From Pseudomonas sp. PDM18 (GTDB lineage: Bacteria; Pseudomonadota; Gammaproteobacteria; Pseudomonadales; Pseudomonadaceae), in assembly GCF_014852585.1 (NCBI RefSeq), contig NZ_JACVBX010000011.1, positions 62,001 through 126,000 of the forward strand: a DNA stretch of 64,000 nt, written 5' to 3'. The notes beneath the pieces were generated by a model that did no database searches, had not been told where the DNA came from, and saw nothing but the letters and a program-made list of their open reading frames with translations. Below are positions 26,732 to 34,794 of the stretch, one piece after another. The translations under genes were made by a program, and so were the position numbers. Position 1 is the stretch's first letter. Each line of letters opens with the position of its first letter.

Positions 26732-27778
26732 TCACTCAGACGAGATCCCACCCGCTACGCGAAACCGCTCCGGCGTCGTCCCGGTGAACCGCTGGAAAGC
26801 CCGGTGGAAACTGGTGACGTGTTCATAGCCAAGCAGGAAAGCGATCTCCTGCAGCGCCATCCGGCTGGCCAGCAGGTAACGCTGGGCCAGCGCCATCCGC
26901 ACTTCCAGCACGATTCCCTTGAAGGTCAGCCCGTGCTCGCGCAGTCGGCGCTGCAGCGTATGCGGCGGCAGGCGCAACCAGGCGGCTGTCTGCTCCAGGT
27001 CCGGCAGTGGGATGCGCGCATTCTGCAGCAGGTAGTAGCGCACATCGTCCGGCAACGCCGGGCCACGCTCGAAGCTGGCCAGCGTGGCCGCCCCCTGGGC
27101 CTGGCACAGCCGGCTCACTGACGGGTTGGCCGTGGAGAAGGGCTGGTCATGGAAGGACTTCGGCATCCACAGCTCGGCCTGCCCGGCATTGAAGTGGCAG
27201 GGGCCGGGGAAGAGCTCGCCATACAAGGCCGCGTGGACCGGCGGCGGGTAGGGCAGGTGCAGTTGCATGCCGGCGCAGTTCTCCAGGTCCGGCAGGCGTT
27301 GGCACAACCAGCGCCAGGTGCTGCTCAGCCATTCCTCGCAGAGGGCGATGCGCTCCACCTCGCCGAAGGGCGGCAGCTGCAGCGTCAGACGGATGTGCTC
27401 GCCGACTTCCTCGCGGTGGGTGTGGATTGGGTGTGGCATCAGGCTCGACGGCTGGCCGAGGGAGATGTCCCAGGAGCGCCGCAGGTTGGCCGCGCTGATC
27501 AGCGCGTAGCCGATCACCCCCAGGTCGTAGAGGTTGTAGCGCTGGCCCAGGCGCAGGAAGAAGTCGCTCGGGCCGAGCAGCCCGGCGGCCTGCTGCAGCA
27601 GCCGGTAATAGCGGGCGAAGTTCATCTCGGCGGCTGCCGCTTCGCTGCCAGTGGGCAAGCCGAGGCCGCCTAGCAGCGGCGCCAGGGCCGGCAGGGCGGG
27701 GCGGGCGCGCCATTCGTCGAGGAAGTGGCGAAACAGCTGGCGGGCGGCGTAATCGATGTCGAAGGACGCTGTGGGCAT
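26732..27778 (-). CDS. AraC-family transcriptional regulator
   Basis: A 348-residue AraC/XylS regulator of the subgroup with an N-terminal arabinose-operon-regulator-like domain (about 15-190) and a C-terminal double helix-turn-helix (about 245-340). The C-terminus shows TLQRRLREHGLTFKGIVLEV, MALQEIAFLLGYEHVTSFHR and FTGTTPERFR, all hallmark segments. An ATG at MPTASFDID is chosen over a TTG four codons upstream. It is divergent from an amidohydrolase-CobW operon, across a short region with TGCTAG direct repeats, and probably activates it. The effector is unknown. Confidence 0.92.
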   Translation of the reverse strand: MPTASFDIDYAARQLFRHFLDEWRARPALPALAPLLGGLGLPTGSEAAAAEMNFARYYRLLQQAAGLLGPSDFFLRLGQRYNLYDLGVIGYALISAANLRRSWDISLGQPSSLMPHPIHTHREEVGEHIRLTLQLPPFGEVERIALCEEWLSSTWRWLCQRLPDLENCAGMQLHLPYPPPVHAALYGELFPGPCHFNAGQAELWMPKSFHDQPFSTANPSVSRLCQAQGAATLASFERGPALPDDVRYYLLQNARIPLPDLEQTAAWLRLPPHTLQRRLREHGLTFKGIVLEVRMALAQRYLLASRMALQEIAFLLGYEHVTSFHRAFQRFTGTTPERFRVAGGISSE

Positions 27779-27802
27779 GGGCGGACTCAAGCTGTCGTCT
27801 AG

Positions 27803-27831
27803 TGCTAGCTAGTTGTCATCTTATGCTAGTC
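27803..27831. promoter_or_regulatory. Direct repeat TGCTAG in the AraC/amidohydrolase gap
   Basis: TGCTAGCT and TGCTAGTC recur 21 bases apart (two helical turns) between the divergent genes. Same-face direct repeats are the usual target of AraC-family proteins. Binding is inferred from layout. Confidence 0.5.
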
Positions 27832-27867
27832 AGTGGTTGAAAGCCGAGCCCTATACTGCCTTCACGG

Positions 27868-27881
27868 ACAAGAACAACAAG
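27868..27881 (+). promoter_or_regulatory. A-rich Crc/Hfq-type motif before the amidohydrolase start
   Basis: ACAAGAACAACAAG lies 9 bases before the ATG, overlapping the ribosome-binding region. AAnAAnAA runs at this place are the known Hfq/Crc target for catabolite repression in Pseudomonas. Confidence 0.5.
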
Positions 27882-27889
27882 GGCTTCCC

Positions 27890-29638
27890 ATGACCGCTCC
27901 GGACCGCTTCCGCTCCACCCATTCCCCTGCCGATCGCTTCGCCGAACTGCTGCTGCACAACGGCCGTTTCTACACCCTTGACCCAGCCCAGTCCTGGGCC
28001 GAGGCCGTGGCCATCCGTGATGGCCGGCTGCTGGCGGTGGGCCGCCGGGAGGACATGGAGCAGCTGATCGGCCCGGATACCCTGGTGCGCGACCTCGAAG
28101 GCGCGTTCTGCATGCCCGGCCTGCACGATATGCACACCCACCCGGACCTGGCGCTGAACCCGCGCTACGCCGACGACCTCGATGTCGGCATCGAGGACCC
28201 GACCCCGGAGCAGCTTGCCAAAGCCATCCGCGACTACGCTGACAGCCACCCCGGCGATGGCTGGGTCTACGGCCAGTACTGGGTGCGCTACACCTTCCGC
28301 GAAGCTGGGCTGAAGCCGGGCCGCGAGTGGCTCGACAGCATCCTGCCGGACCGCCCGGTGGCGCTGCTCGACCGCATGTGGGGCACCATGATGGTCAACT
28401 CCCGCGCGCTGGAGCTGGCCGGCATCGACGCCAGTACCCCTGACCCGCGCAACGGCTATCTGGAGCGCGACGAGCTGACCGGCGAGCCCAACGGCCTGAT
28501 GATCGACGGCGCCTACGCGCTGATCCACGCCGCCATGCCGCCCACCCCGGCGAAGGTGCTGCGCCAGTCTTATCGCGAGGGCGTGCACTTCCAGAGCTCG
28601 CGCGGCGTCACTGCGGCCAAGTACCTGCACGTCTGCGAGAATCGCCTGGACGCGCTCAAGTACCTCGACGATGCCGGGCAACTGACCCTGCGCGTGGAAG
28701 CGGCGATCAGCTGGCAGGACGACATCTTCCCGGTGCGTCGCCGCTGGGAGCTGCTAAGCGGCGAGCGTCACTACTATCGCAGCGCACGGTTGTCGGCGAA
28801 CGCTGTGAAGTTCCACTTCGACGGTACCGTCGAGCCGCGCTCCTCCTTCCTTATTACACCCTGGCCGGGCGAAGACGCCTGGCGCGGCAAGCTCAATCTG
28901 ACCCCCGAGCACATCACCGACATGGTGGTGGACATGGACAACCGTGGCATCCGCGTCATCGCCCACTGCACTGGCGATGCGGCGTCCGACGTGTTCCTCG
29001 ATGCGGTGGCCGAGGCGCGCCGGCGCAACGGTTTCAGTGGTGTGCGTCACCAGTGCGCGCACAGCACTATCCTGCATCCGGGCAATCTCAAGCGCTTCCG
29101 CGAGCTGGAAGTGATCGCCGAGTTCTCCCCGGCAGCCTGGTATCCGACGCCGTTTGCCAGCGGAGCGCGTTCGGGCTATGGCACGGATCGGCTGAAGCGC
29201 ATCTACGATTTCAAGGGCGTGCTGGCCGCCGGCGGTATCGCAGTGTTCGGCACCGACTGGCCGGTGGCGTCCATCGACCCCTGGCTGGCGCTGGAAACCC
29301 TGGTCACCCGGCAAAACCCGTGGAATGACGACCCGGCCTGCTTCGGCGAGCCGATCAGCCTGGAGCAGGCGATCCGCGTGGCGACCCTCAATGGCGCCTA
29401 TGCCATGGGCCTGGAGAAGCTCACCGGCAGCCTGGAGGCTGGCAAGTCGGCGGACTTCATCGTGCTCGACCGCAACCTGTTCGAGCAGCCGGCGCGCAAC
29501 TTTATCCACCGCACCCAGGTGCAACTGACCTTCGTCGAAGGCCGCCCGGTGTACGACCGCCTCGGCCAGTTCAGCGATACCGCCCTGGCGGCGGTGTGGC
29601 AGGGCGAGCCGCCGTGCATCGAAGGCGTCAACGCATGA
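27890..29638 (+). CDS. YtcJ-like metal-dependent amidohydrolase
   Basis: A 582-residue member of the amidohydrolase-3 (YtcJ) group of TIM-barrel hydrolases, which cleave amide-type bonds with one or two zinc ions. The N-terminal beta-sandwich holds LLLHNGRFYTLDPAQSWAEA. The metal site begins with GLHDMHTHPDL, and the later HCTGDAASDVFLDAV, HQCAHS and FGTDWPVASIDPW give the other His residues and the catalytic Asp. ALAAVWQGEPP closes the chain. The ATG follows AAGGG. The gene overlaps the CobW-type gene by ATGA, suggesting that a metallochaperone serves this enzyme. The AraC regulator is divergent. Confidence 0.92.
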   Translation: MTAPDRFRSTHSPADRFAELLLHNGRFYTLDPAQSWAEAVAIRDGRLLAVGRREDMEQLIGPDTLVRDLEGAFCMPGLHDMHTHPDLALNPRYADDLDVGIEDPTPEQLAKAIRDYADSHPGDGWVYGQYWVRYTFREAGLKPGREWLDSILPDRPVALLDRMWGTMMVNSRALELAGIDASTPDPRNGYLERDELTGEPNGLMIDGAYALIHAAMPPTPAKVLRQSYREGVHFQSSRGVTAAKYLHVCENRLDALKYLDDAGQLTLRVEAAISWQDDIFPVRRRWELLSGERHYYRSARLSANAVKFHFDGTVEPRSSFLITPWPGEDAWRGKLNLTPEHITDMVVDMDNRGIRVIAHCTGDAASDVFLDAVAEARRRNGFSGVRHQCAHSTILHPGNLKRFRELEVIAEFSPAAWYPTPFASGARSGYGTDRLKRIYDFKGVLAAGGIAVFGTDWPVASIDPWLALETLVTRQNPWNDDPACFGEPISLEQAIRVATLNGAYAMGLEKLTGSLEAGKSADFIVLDRNLFEQPARNFIHRTQVQLTFVEGRPVYDRLGQFSDTALAAVWQGEPPCIEGVNA

Positions 29639-30552
29639 ACGCCGCGAGCATCCCGGTGACGGTGGTCGCCGGCTTCCTCGGCGCGGGCAAGACCACGCTG
29701 CTGCGCAACCTGCTGGAGCGCTGCGAAGGCCGGCGCCTGGCGGTGATCGTCAATGATTTCGGCGAGCTGAATATCGATGCCGGGATGATCGCCGAGCAGA
29801 CCGAGGCGGTGTACAGCCTGGAGAACGGCTGCATCTGTTGCAGCGTGCAGGACGACCTGCTGGCGCAGCTGGAGCGATTGGCGACTATGCACCCGCCGCT
29901 GGAACAGGTGGTGATCGAGTGCAGCGGGGTGTCCGACCCGCAGCGCATCGTGCAGACGCTGGGTTATCCGAAGCTGCGCAAGCGCCTGCATCTGGATGCG
30001 GTGCTCACCGTGGTCGATGCTGCCCGCCGGGAACCGCTGGAGGGCGAGTACGCGCGACTGGAGCGCATGCAGGCGGCAGCCGCCGATCTGCTGCTGCTGA
30101 ACAAGTGCGACCTGCTGGCCGCTGACGAACGCGCCCGCCAGCGAGAGCGCTTTGGCCGCGGCGCGCGGGTACTGGAGACCATCCAGGCGCAGGTTCCCGA
30201 TGAGCTGCTGCTCGGTGAACCGTCACGCAAGCTGCGGCCCCGCGGACAGGACGGTATCGACCATGGCGACCTGTTCGACAGCTGGAGCTGGCAGGGCGAC
30301 GCGACCTTCGATGGCACGCGGCTGAAGCACTGGCTGGAGACGCTGCCGCGAGGCCTGCTGCGCCTGAAGGGGCTGATTCGCCTGGCGGGGCAGGGCGAGG
30401 CGGTCTGGCTGCAATATGTGGGCGGGCGTTATCAGTTACGCACAGCGACGGCAGGCGAGGCTGAGCAGGGTTCGCGGCTGGTGTTCATTGCGGAGAAGGA
30501 TGCTGGGTTGCGGGCGGATCTCGAGGTCGGCCTGCGTAGCTGCTCTTCGTAG
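29635..30552 (+). CDS. CobW/COG0523-family GTP-dependent metallochaperone
   Basis: A 305-residue P-loop GTPase of the COG0523 group. Walker A GFLGAGKT is at 13-20, the metal-binding CICC at 66-69 (ENGCICCSVQDD), the base-specificity loop LLLLNKCD is near 160, and the CobW C-terminal domain (about 235-300) has LPRGLLRLKGLIRL. These proteins deliver Zn, Co or other metals to client enzymes. Start codon overlap with the amidohydrolase makes that enzyme the probable client. The gene lacks the His-rich insert of zinc-storage homologues. No Zur site was obvious, so regulation is probably through the shared AraC-controlled promoter. Confidence 0.9.
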   Translation: MNAASIPVTVVAGFLGAGKTTLLRNLLERCEGRRLAVIVNDFGELNIDAGMIAEQTEAVYSLENGCICCSVQDDLLAQLERLATMHPPLEQVVIECSGVSDPQRIVQTLGYPKLRKRLHLDAVLTVVDAARREPLEGEYARLERMQAAAADLLLLNKCDLLAADERARQRERFGRGARVLETIQAQVPDELLLGEPSRKLRPRGQDGIDHGDLFDSWSWQGDATFDGTRLKHWLETLPRGLLRLKGLIRLAGQGEAVWLQYVGGRYQLRTATAGEAEQGSRLVFIAEKDAGLRADLEVGLRSCSS

Positions 30553-30608
30553 GATCGAGGGGGACGCCTAGTTCTTGCTCGCGAACCGCCCAGCGCCGGA
30601 GTTGCCTG

Positions 30609-30641
30609 TGAGGAGTTCGCGAGCTAGCTCGCTCCTACAAG
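30609..30641. repeat. REP-like palindrome
   Basis: aggag and ctcct flank the 12-bp perfect palindrome cgagctagctcg, giving the TTCGCGAGCTAGCTCGCTCCTAC pattern of Pseudomonas REP sequences. It lies downstream of the CobW gene, in the convergent gap. Confidence 0.7.
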
Positions 30642-30664
30642 GTCAGCTCCCAAGCAGCAGACAA

Positions 30665-30692
30665 TAAAAAACCGGCCACTAGGGCCGGTTTC
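30665..30692 (-). terminator. Rho-independent terminator of ppnP
   Basis: aaccggcc / ggccggtt forms the stem, with a run of U on the minus-strand side (plus-strand aaaaaa). It lies 17 bases after the ppnP stop and can also act for the convergent CobW transcript. Confidence 0.85.
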
Positions 30693-30708
30693 TCATCACG
30701 CCCCGAAC

Positions 30709-30990
30709 TCAGCGGTATTCGCAGAGGTAGGCGGTATCCTGGGCGACTTTCAGCTGGAACTTGCTATTGGCCGGCACGGTGAAGTTGCTGCCGCCTTCGA
30801 AGGTTTCCCAGCTGTCGCTGCCCGGCAGCTTGACGGTCAGCGCGCCGGCGACGACGTGCATCACCTCCAGCTGGCTGGTGCCGAATTCGTATTCGCCGGG
30901 AGCCATCACGCCAATGGTGGCGGGGCCTGCGGCCATGTCGAAGGCGATGGATTTGACAGTGCCGTCGAAGTACTCGTTGACCTTGAACAT
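30709..30990 (-). CDS. ppnP: Pyrimidine/purine nucleoside phosphorylase PpnP
   Basis: A 93-residue single-domain cupin of the PpnP (formerly YaiE/DUF1255) family, the exact usual size. It catalyses phosphorolysis of several nucleosides to base plus ribose 1-phosphate. The sequence [36 protein letters not shown] and [15 protein letters not shown] contains the conserved cupin strands. GGAGAAG precedes the ATG. It is monocistronic with its own strong terminator. Confidence 0.93.
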   Translation of the reverse strand: MFKVNEYFDGTVKSIAFDMAAGPATIGVMAPGEYEFGTSQLEVMHVVAGALTVKLPGSDSWETFEGGSNFTVPANSKFQLKVAQDTAYLCEYR

Positions 30991-31120
30991 GGGCTTCTCC
31001 TGCTAGAGGGGTGAAAAATGGCCCGCCAGTATGCCCAAGGCCGCAGGCCCCGTCACTAGAGCGGCGCAGGCGACCGTGCAGTCAGTGCCAGGTTGGTGCT
31101 GAATCGATGGATCGGTGCTT

Positions 31121-31672
31121 TCAGCCGGCAACGGGCAGGGTCAGCGGCAGTAGGCGGGCGGTATTGCGGGCGTCTTCCAAGGCACGGTGCGGCTGCCCCT
31201 GGAAATGCAGGCCGGCCAGATGCAGCGCGGCGTTCAGGCCCACCGGGCGCTTGAGTTGGCGGGCCTGGGCGAAGCGCTGCTTGAGGTTGACGTGGGGGAC
31301 GCGGGACAGGTGGCTGTCCAGGTGCTGGCGGCGCCACTCCAATTCCAGCTGGTGGCGGTCGTAGTCGCCCCAGCTGGTCCAGCCGGCCAGGCGCGGGCTG
31401 TGCTGGGCGAGCCAGCGCTCAAACTGCGGCCAGACCTCGTGCAGCGGCGCGGCGGCATCGACGTTGGCCTGGGTGATGTGGGTGAGTTCGCGACAGAAGG
31501 TCGTCAGTAGCGGGCGCCGCTGCGGGCGGACGAAACGCTGGAAATGGTCCAGCTCGCGGCCGTCGGCCTCGGCCACCAGGCTTGCGCCGATCTCGATGAT
31601 CTCCATTTCCTCGACCGGCCAGCCGCCTTCCTCGGTGGTGGCTTCCAGGTCGATCACCAGCCAGTGGGGCAT
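31121..31672 (-). CDS. DEDD-superfamily 3'-5' exonuclease
   Basis: A 183-residue exonuclease of the DEDDh (RNase T/KapD/ERI-1-like) type. The four acidic residues and His are visible: VIDLEATT (Asp, Glu), AGWTSWGDYDRHQL (Asp) and HRALEDARNTARL (His, Asp). ELTHITQANVDAA is the conserved exonuclease II region. The start is set at MPHWLVIDLEATT, where homologues begin; the longer frame has no ribosome site. It is divergent from the dehydrogenase gene. It probably degrades RNA or short oligonucleotides; its real substrate is unknown. Confidence 0.88.
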   Translation of the reverse strand: MPHWLVIDLEATTEEGGWPVEEMEIIEIGASLVAEADGRELDHFQRFVRPQRRPLLTTFCRELTHITQANVDAAAPLHEVWPQFERWLAQHSPRLAGWTSWGDYDRHQLELEWRRQHLDSHLSRVPHVNLKQRFAQARQLKRPVGLNAALHLAGLHFQGQPHRALEDARNTARLLPLTLPVAG

Positions 31673-31775
31673 AGTCGGTGCTCTTGGTTGGGTTCGAATC
31701 GAGTATGGAAGGCGTTTGCGGGACCGGCAAACCGCTGTGCTAGGCTGAGCGACTCGATCGGACAAGGGGACTGCG

Positions 31776-32654
31776 ATGGCGAAAGTGGCTTTCATTGGCC
31801 TGGGCGTGATGGGTTATCCCATGGCCGGGCATCTGGCGCGTGAAGGGCATGATGTGTGCGTCTACAACCGCACCGCTAGTCGCGCCGTCCAGTGGGTCAA
31901 GCAGTTCGGCGGCCGCTCGGCCGAGACCCCGCGTGACGCCGCGCAGTGGGCCGACTTTGTGATGTGCTGCGTGGGTAATGATGACGATCTGCGCAGCGTG
32001 GTGCTGGGCGCGGACGGGGCGCTGGCCGGCATGCAGCCCGGCGCTGTGCTGGTGGACCACACTACTGCCTCGGCCGAAGTGGCGCGCGAGCTGGCGGTGG
32101 CGGCGGCCGAGCGCGAGCTGGGCTTCCTCGATGCGCCGGTGTCCGGCGGCCAGGCCGGCGCCGAGAATGGCGCGCTGACGGTGATGGTCGGCGGCGACGA
32201 GAACCTCTACACGCGCGCGGAGCCGGTGATTGCCACCTATTCGCGAATGGTGCGGCGCATGGGTCCGGTGGGCAGCGGGCAACTGACCAAGATGGTCAAC
32301 CAGATCTGTGTCGGCGGCCTGCTTCAAGGTTTGTCCGAGGCGCTGCACTTCGCCCAGTGCGCCGGCCTCGATGGCATGGCCGCGATGGAGGTGATCAGCA
32401 AGGGCGCCGCGCAGTCCTGGCAGCTGGAGAATCGTCACCAGAGCATGCTGGAAGGGCGTTTCGACTTCGGCTTTGCGGTGGACTGGATGCGCAAGGACCT
32501 GGGCATCGTCCTCGATGAAGCCCGCCGCAACGGCGCGCAACTGCCGGTCACGGCGCTGGTCGACCAGTTCTACGCCGAGGTGCAGGCCGCCGGTGGCGGA
32601 CGCTGGGACACCTCCAGCCTGATCACCCGCCTTCAGGACTCACCCAAGGCCTGA
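31776..32654 (+). CDS. 3-hydroxyisobutyrate-dehydrogenase-family NAD(P)-dependent reductase
   Basis: A 292-residue beta-hydroxyacid dehydrogenase. It has the Rossmann motif AFIGLGVMGYPMAGHLAREG, the substrate loop FLDAPVSGGQAGAENGALTV and the catalytic Lys in GQLTKMVNQICVGG. The helical C-terminus ends with DTSSLITRL. Relatives oxidise 3-hydroxyisobutyrate, tartronate semialdehyde, succinic semialdehyde or related acids. From memory, P. aeruginosa has its counterpart a few genes upstream of gltA as here. The exact substrate is undecided. Confidence 0.9.
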   Translation: MAKVAFIGLGVMGYPMAGHLAREGHDVCVYNRTASRAVQWVKQFGGRSAETPRDAAQWADFVMCCVGNDDDLRSVVLGADGALAGMQPGAVLVDHTTASAEVARELAVAAAERELGFLDAPVSGGQAGAENGALTVMVGGDENLYTRAEPVIATYSRMVRRMGPVGSGQLTKMVNQICVGGLLQGLSEALHFAQCAGLDGMAAMEVISKGAAQSWQLENRHQSMLEGRFDFGFAVDWMRKDLGIVLDEARRNGAQLPVTALVDQFYAEVQAAGGGRWDTSSLITRLQDSPKA

Positions 32655-32709
32655 TCCATTTTCCTCCCCCTCAGGTGGCGCCATCGGTCGCGCGCCACTC
32701 CTGATCGCT

Positions 32710-33051
32710 TCAGGCGCGGAAGATAAAGTACACCGCGCCCAGCAGGCACAAGCCGGCCCATAGATAGTCGAGCTTCAGTGGCTGTTGCATGAAGTACACG
32801 CTGAATGGCACGAAGACCGCCAGCGTGATGACCTCCTGCATGATCTTCAGCTGCCCCACCGACATCACCGTGTACCCGATGCGGTTGGCCGGCACCTGCA
32901 GCAAATACTCGAACAGTGCGATGCCCCAGCTGACCAGCGCCGCGATGATCCATGGCTTGCTGCTCAGGGTTTTTAGGTGGCCGTACCAGGCGAAGGTCAT
33001 GAACAGGTTTGAGAGCGACAGAAGAAACGCGGTTTGCAGCCAGACCGGCAT
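32710..33051 (-). CDS. DUF486 family membrane protein
   Basis: A 113-residue integral membrane protein of the DUF486 (small multidrug/DMT-like) family. Four hydrophobic helices are visible: LQTAFLLSLSNLFMTFAWYG, PWIIAALVSWGIALFEYLL, IMQEVITLAVFVPFSVYFM and LDYLWAGLCLLGAVYFIF. VPANRIG and LKIMQEVITL are conserved family segments. Function is unknown; the fold resembles one half of a drug/metabolite transporter. It converges on the dehydrogenase gene. Confidence 0.92.
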   Translation of the reverse strand: MPVWLQTAFLLSLSNLFMTFAWYGHLKTLSSKPWIIAALVSWGIALFEYLLQVPANRIGYTVMSVGQLKIMQEVITLAVFVPFSVYFMQQPLKLDYLWAGLCLLGAVYFIFRA

Positions 33052-33120
33052 GACAGCGACTCCAGTGAGGGACTGCGCCAGAGCCTAGTGGATGCGCGAC
33101 GTGACAGCCAAGGGGGGGAA

Positions 33121-33625
33121 TTGATCAGGTTCCTATTGCGGGGAGCAGCAATGGTACCGGCCATGGCGGCCGAGCAGACCTGGCGTCCGGGTGACTATCG
33201 CCTGGAGTGGGATAGTGCGTCCTTCGCTCTGCGCGCGTGTCGCGTGCAGACGCTGTGGCAAACCCGTTGCGGCGCGATGTTTGTCCACGAACACCATGAG
33301 CTTCTGTGTCGTCAGCGACAGTTGGACTCCGTGTGCGCTGATCCGGCCAGCTTGGCGGAAACGCCGACGAGCTATATGCTCGGCGACCAATTTCTGGTGG
33401 CCCCGGTGCTGGAACCCGGGTGTCTAGCGCCTGAGCGCGACTTTGTCCGAGGGCCGCTGGGTGCACCTTTGGGGCGGTAGCGCCTTCGAGGTGGCTTCCG
33501 GTGGTGCAGTCGAAGTCGCTGTACCCATTGGTGAGCCGGCGGTGTTCTAACGTGCTGGCTCCGCCAAAGGCGAGCACCTGGTAGCGGCGCTGCGCGAGCA
33601 GGGGCTGCTGCGCTCCAATCCTTGA
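33121..33625 (+). pseudogene. Decayed remnant of a GH31 alpha-glucosidase
   Basis: Two frames must be joined to read it. The first gives YMLGDQFLVAPVLEPG, the well-known late segment of family 31 glucosidases, then breaks near 33445. The next frame gives EGRWVHLWGGSAFEV, then GEPAVF, a TAA where Tyr is expected (33548), and RAGSAKGEHLVAALREQ to a TGA. The N-terminal part (WRPGDYRLEWDSASFALRAC) may be the start of the N-terminal sandwich domain. Only about 165 of an expected 650 or more codons remain, so most of the catalytic barrel, including the catalytic Asp region, is missing. It has at least one frameshift, one nonsense change and a large internal deletion. Confidence 0.7.
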
Positions 33626-33647
33626 CGTCGAGTAGAGAATTCATCCC

Positions 33648-33902
33648 ATGCAATGCCGTATCGGCTGTGGCGCCTGCTGCATAGCGCCGTCGATTTCCTC
33701 GCCCATCCCCGGCATGCCTGACGGCAAGCCGGCGGGCGTGCGCTGCGTGCAACTGGATGAGCGTAATCTGTGCAAACTATTCGGCGACTCGCGGCGTCCA
33801 AAGGTCTGTGCGGCCTTCGAGGCGGACGCGGACGCCTGCGGCAGCAGCAACGAGCAGGCCCTGCAGATCCTCACCGAGTGGGAACGCATCACCGCCGCCT
33901 GA
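33648..33902 (+). CDS. YkgJ-family cysteine-cluster protein
   Basis: An 84-residue member of the YkgJ/CxxCxxCC family, which probably binds zinc or an iron-sulfur cluster. [20 protein letters not shown] holds Cys3, Cys7, Cys10 and Cys11, and [15 protein letters not shown] and [15 protein letters not shown] add further Cys ligands. The [12 protein letters not shown] segment is typical of this short subtype. Function is unknown. It starts 22 bases after the GH31 remnant and lies ahead of the START-domain gene. Confidence 0.9.
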   Translation: MQCRIGCGACCIAPSISSPIPGMPDGKPAGVRCVQLDERNLCKLFGDSRRPKVCAAFEADADACGSSNEQALQILTEWERITAA

Positions 33903-34026
33903 TGTGACTTGGAAGTCACGTTTTCGCGGTCCATACTGACGCCCCGACCCGCTCAAGACCGCGGATTGCGACGGGGCGGCGGCTTTTGCTGCCCCCACAA
34001 GATCAAGAATAAAGAGAGGTAAGACG

Positions 34027-34632
34027 ATGCGTGGTGTATTGCGTATGACCCTGCTGGCCACTGCCGTGATGGGCTTTGCCGGTACTGTCCTGGCGGAAGA
34101 CTGGAAGCTGGAGAAGGAAGACGACGGCGTGAAGGTCTTCCTCAGCCCTGTGGCAGGCTCCAAGTACAAGGCTTACCGTGGCGTCGTCGACATCAAGGCC
34201 GATGTGGCCAAGATCAACGCCCTGCAGGAAGACGTGACCGGGTCCTGCAAGTGGATCCACGCCTGCGCCGAAATGCGCCTGCTGAAAACCGAAGGCGACA
34301 ATTCCTGGACCTACTCGAAGATCGACATGCCCTGGCCGGTGACCGGCCGCGACGTGGTGATCCACGTGACCACCGAGAAGACCGCAGACGGCGGCCTGAT
34401 TCGTCATCTCAAGGCCGAGCCGACCTACATCCCGGAAGAGAAGGGCGAAATTCGCGTGCCGAAGCTGATCGGCGAGTGGAAGCTGGTGCCCAAGGGCGCC
34501 GGCGTGACCGAAGTGACCTACCAGGTACAGACCGAGCCGGGTGGCAGCATCCCATCCTGGCTGGCCAACAGCTTCGTGGTGGATGCGCCGATGAACACCC
34601 TGAAGGGCCTGCGCAGCGCTGCCGAGAAATAA
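34027..34632 (+). CDS. Secreted START-domain protein
   Basis: A 201-residue START/Bet v1-like lipid-binding-fold protein with signal peptide MRGVLRMTLLATAVMGFAGT cleaved near VLA-EDWKLEKE. The mature chain has YKAYRGVVDIKADVAKINAL, WTYSKIDMPWPVTGRDVVI, VPKLIGEWKLVPKGAGVTEV and SWLANSFVVDAPMNTLKGL, following the START pattern to the end. It probably binds a hydrophobic ligand in the periplasm; no ligand is known. It is well expressed by codon use and has AGAGAGG before the ATG. It is followed by a strong terminator. Confidence 0.88.
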   Translation: MRGVLRMTLLATAVMGFAGTVLAEDWKLEKEDDGVKVFLSPVAGSKYKAYRGVVDIKADVAKINALQEDVTGSCKWIHACAEMRLLKTEGDNSWTYSKIDMPWPVTGRDVVIHVTTEKTADGGLIRHLKAEPTYIPEEKGEIRVPKLIGEWKLVPKGAGVTEVTYQVQTEPGGSIPSWLANSFVVDAPMNTLKGLRSAAEK

Positions 34633-34658
34633 CAGGCGCTGACGTTCCCCCCTCATGA

Positions 34659-34682
34659 AAAGCCGCCTTCGGGCGGCTTTTT
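34659..34682 (+). terminator. Rho-independent terminator after the START-domain gene
   Basis: aaagccgcc, TTCG tetraloop and ggcggcttt form a stable stem with a U-run (ttttt) behind it. It lies 26 bases after the stop codon. Confidence 0.9.
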
Positions 34683-34746
34683 CGTTCCTGTCGTGGCGCG
34701 TCGGTGAGGCTCGCTCCTACTGGAAGGCGAAGCCTTGTCCATGGCA

Positions 34747-34777
34747 ATAAAAAAAGGCCGCCCGAAGGCGGCCTTTT
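34747..34777 (-). terminator. Rho-independent terminator of gltA
   Basis: On the minus strand aaaaggccgcc, TTCG and ggcggcctttt form the stem, followed by further U residues. It is 17 bases past the gltA stop, facing the START-gene terminator. Confidence 0.9.
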
Positions 34778-34794
34778 CTCGTACGCCGTAGCGC

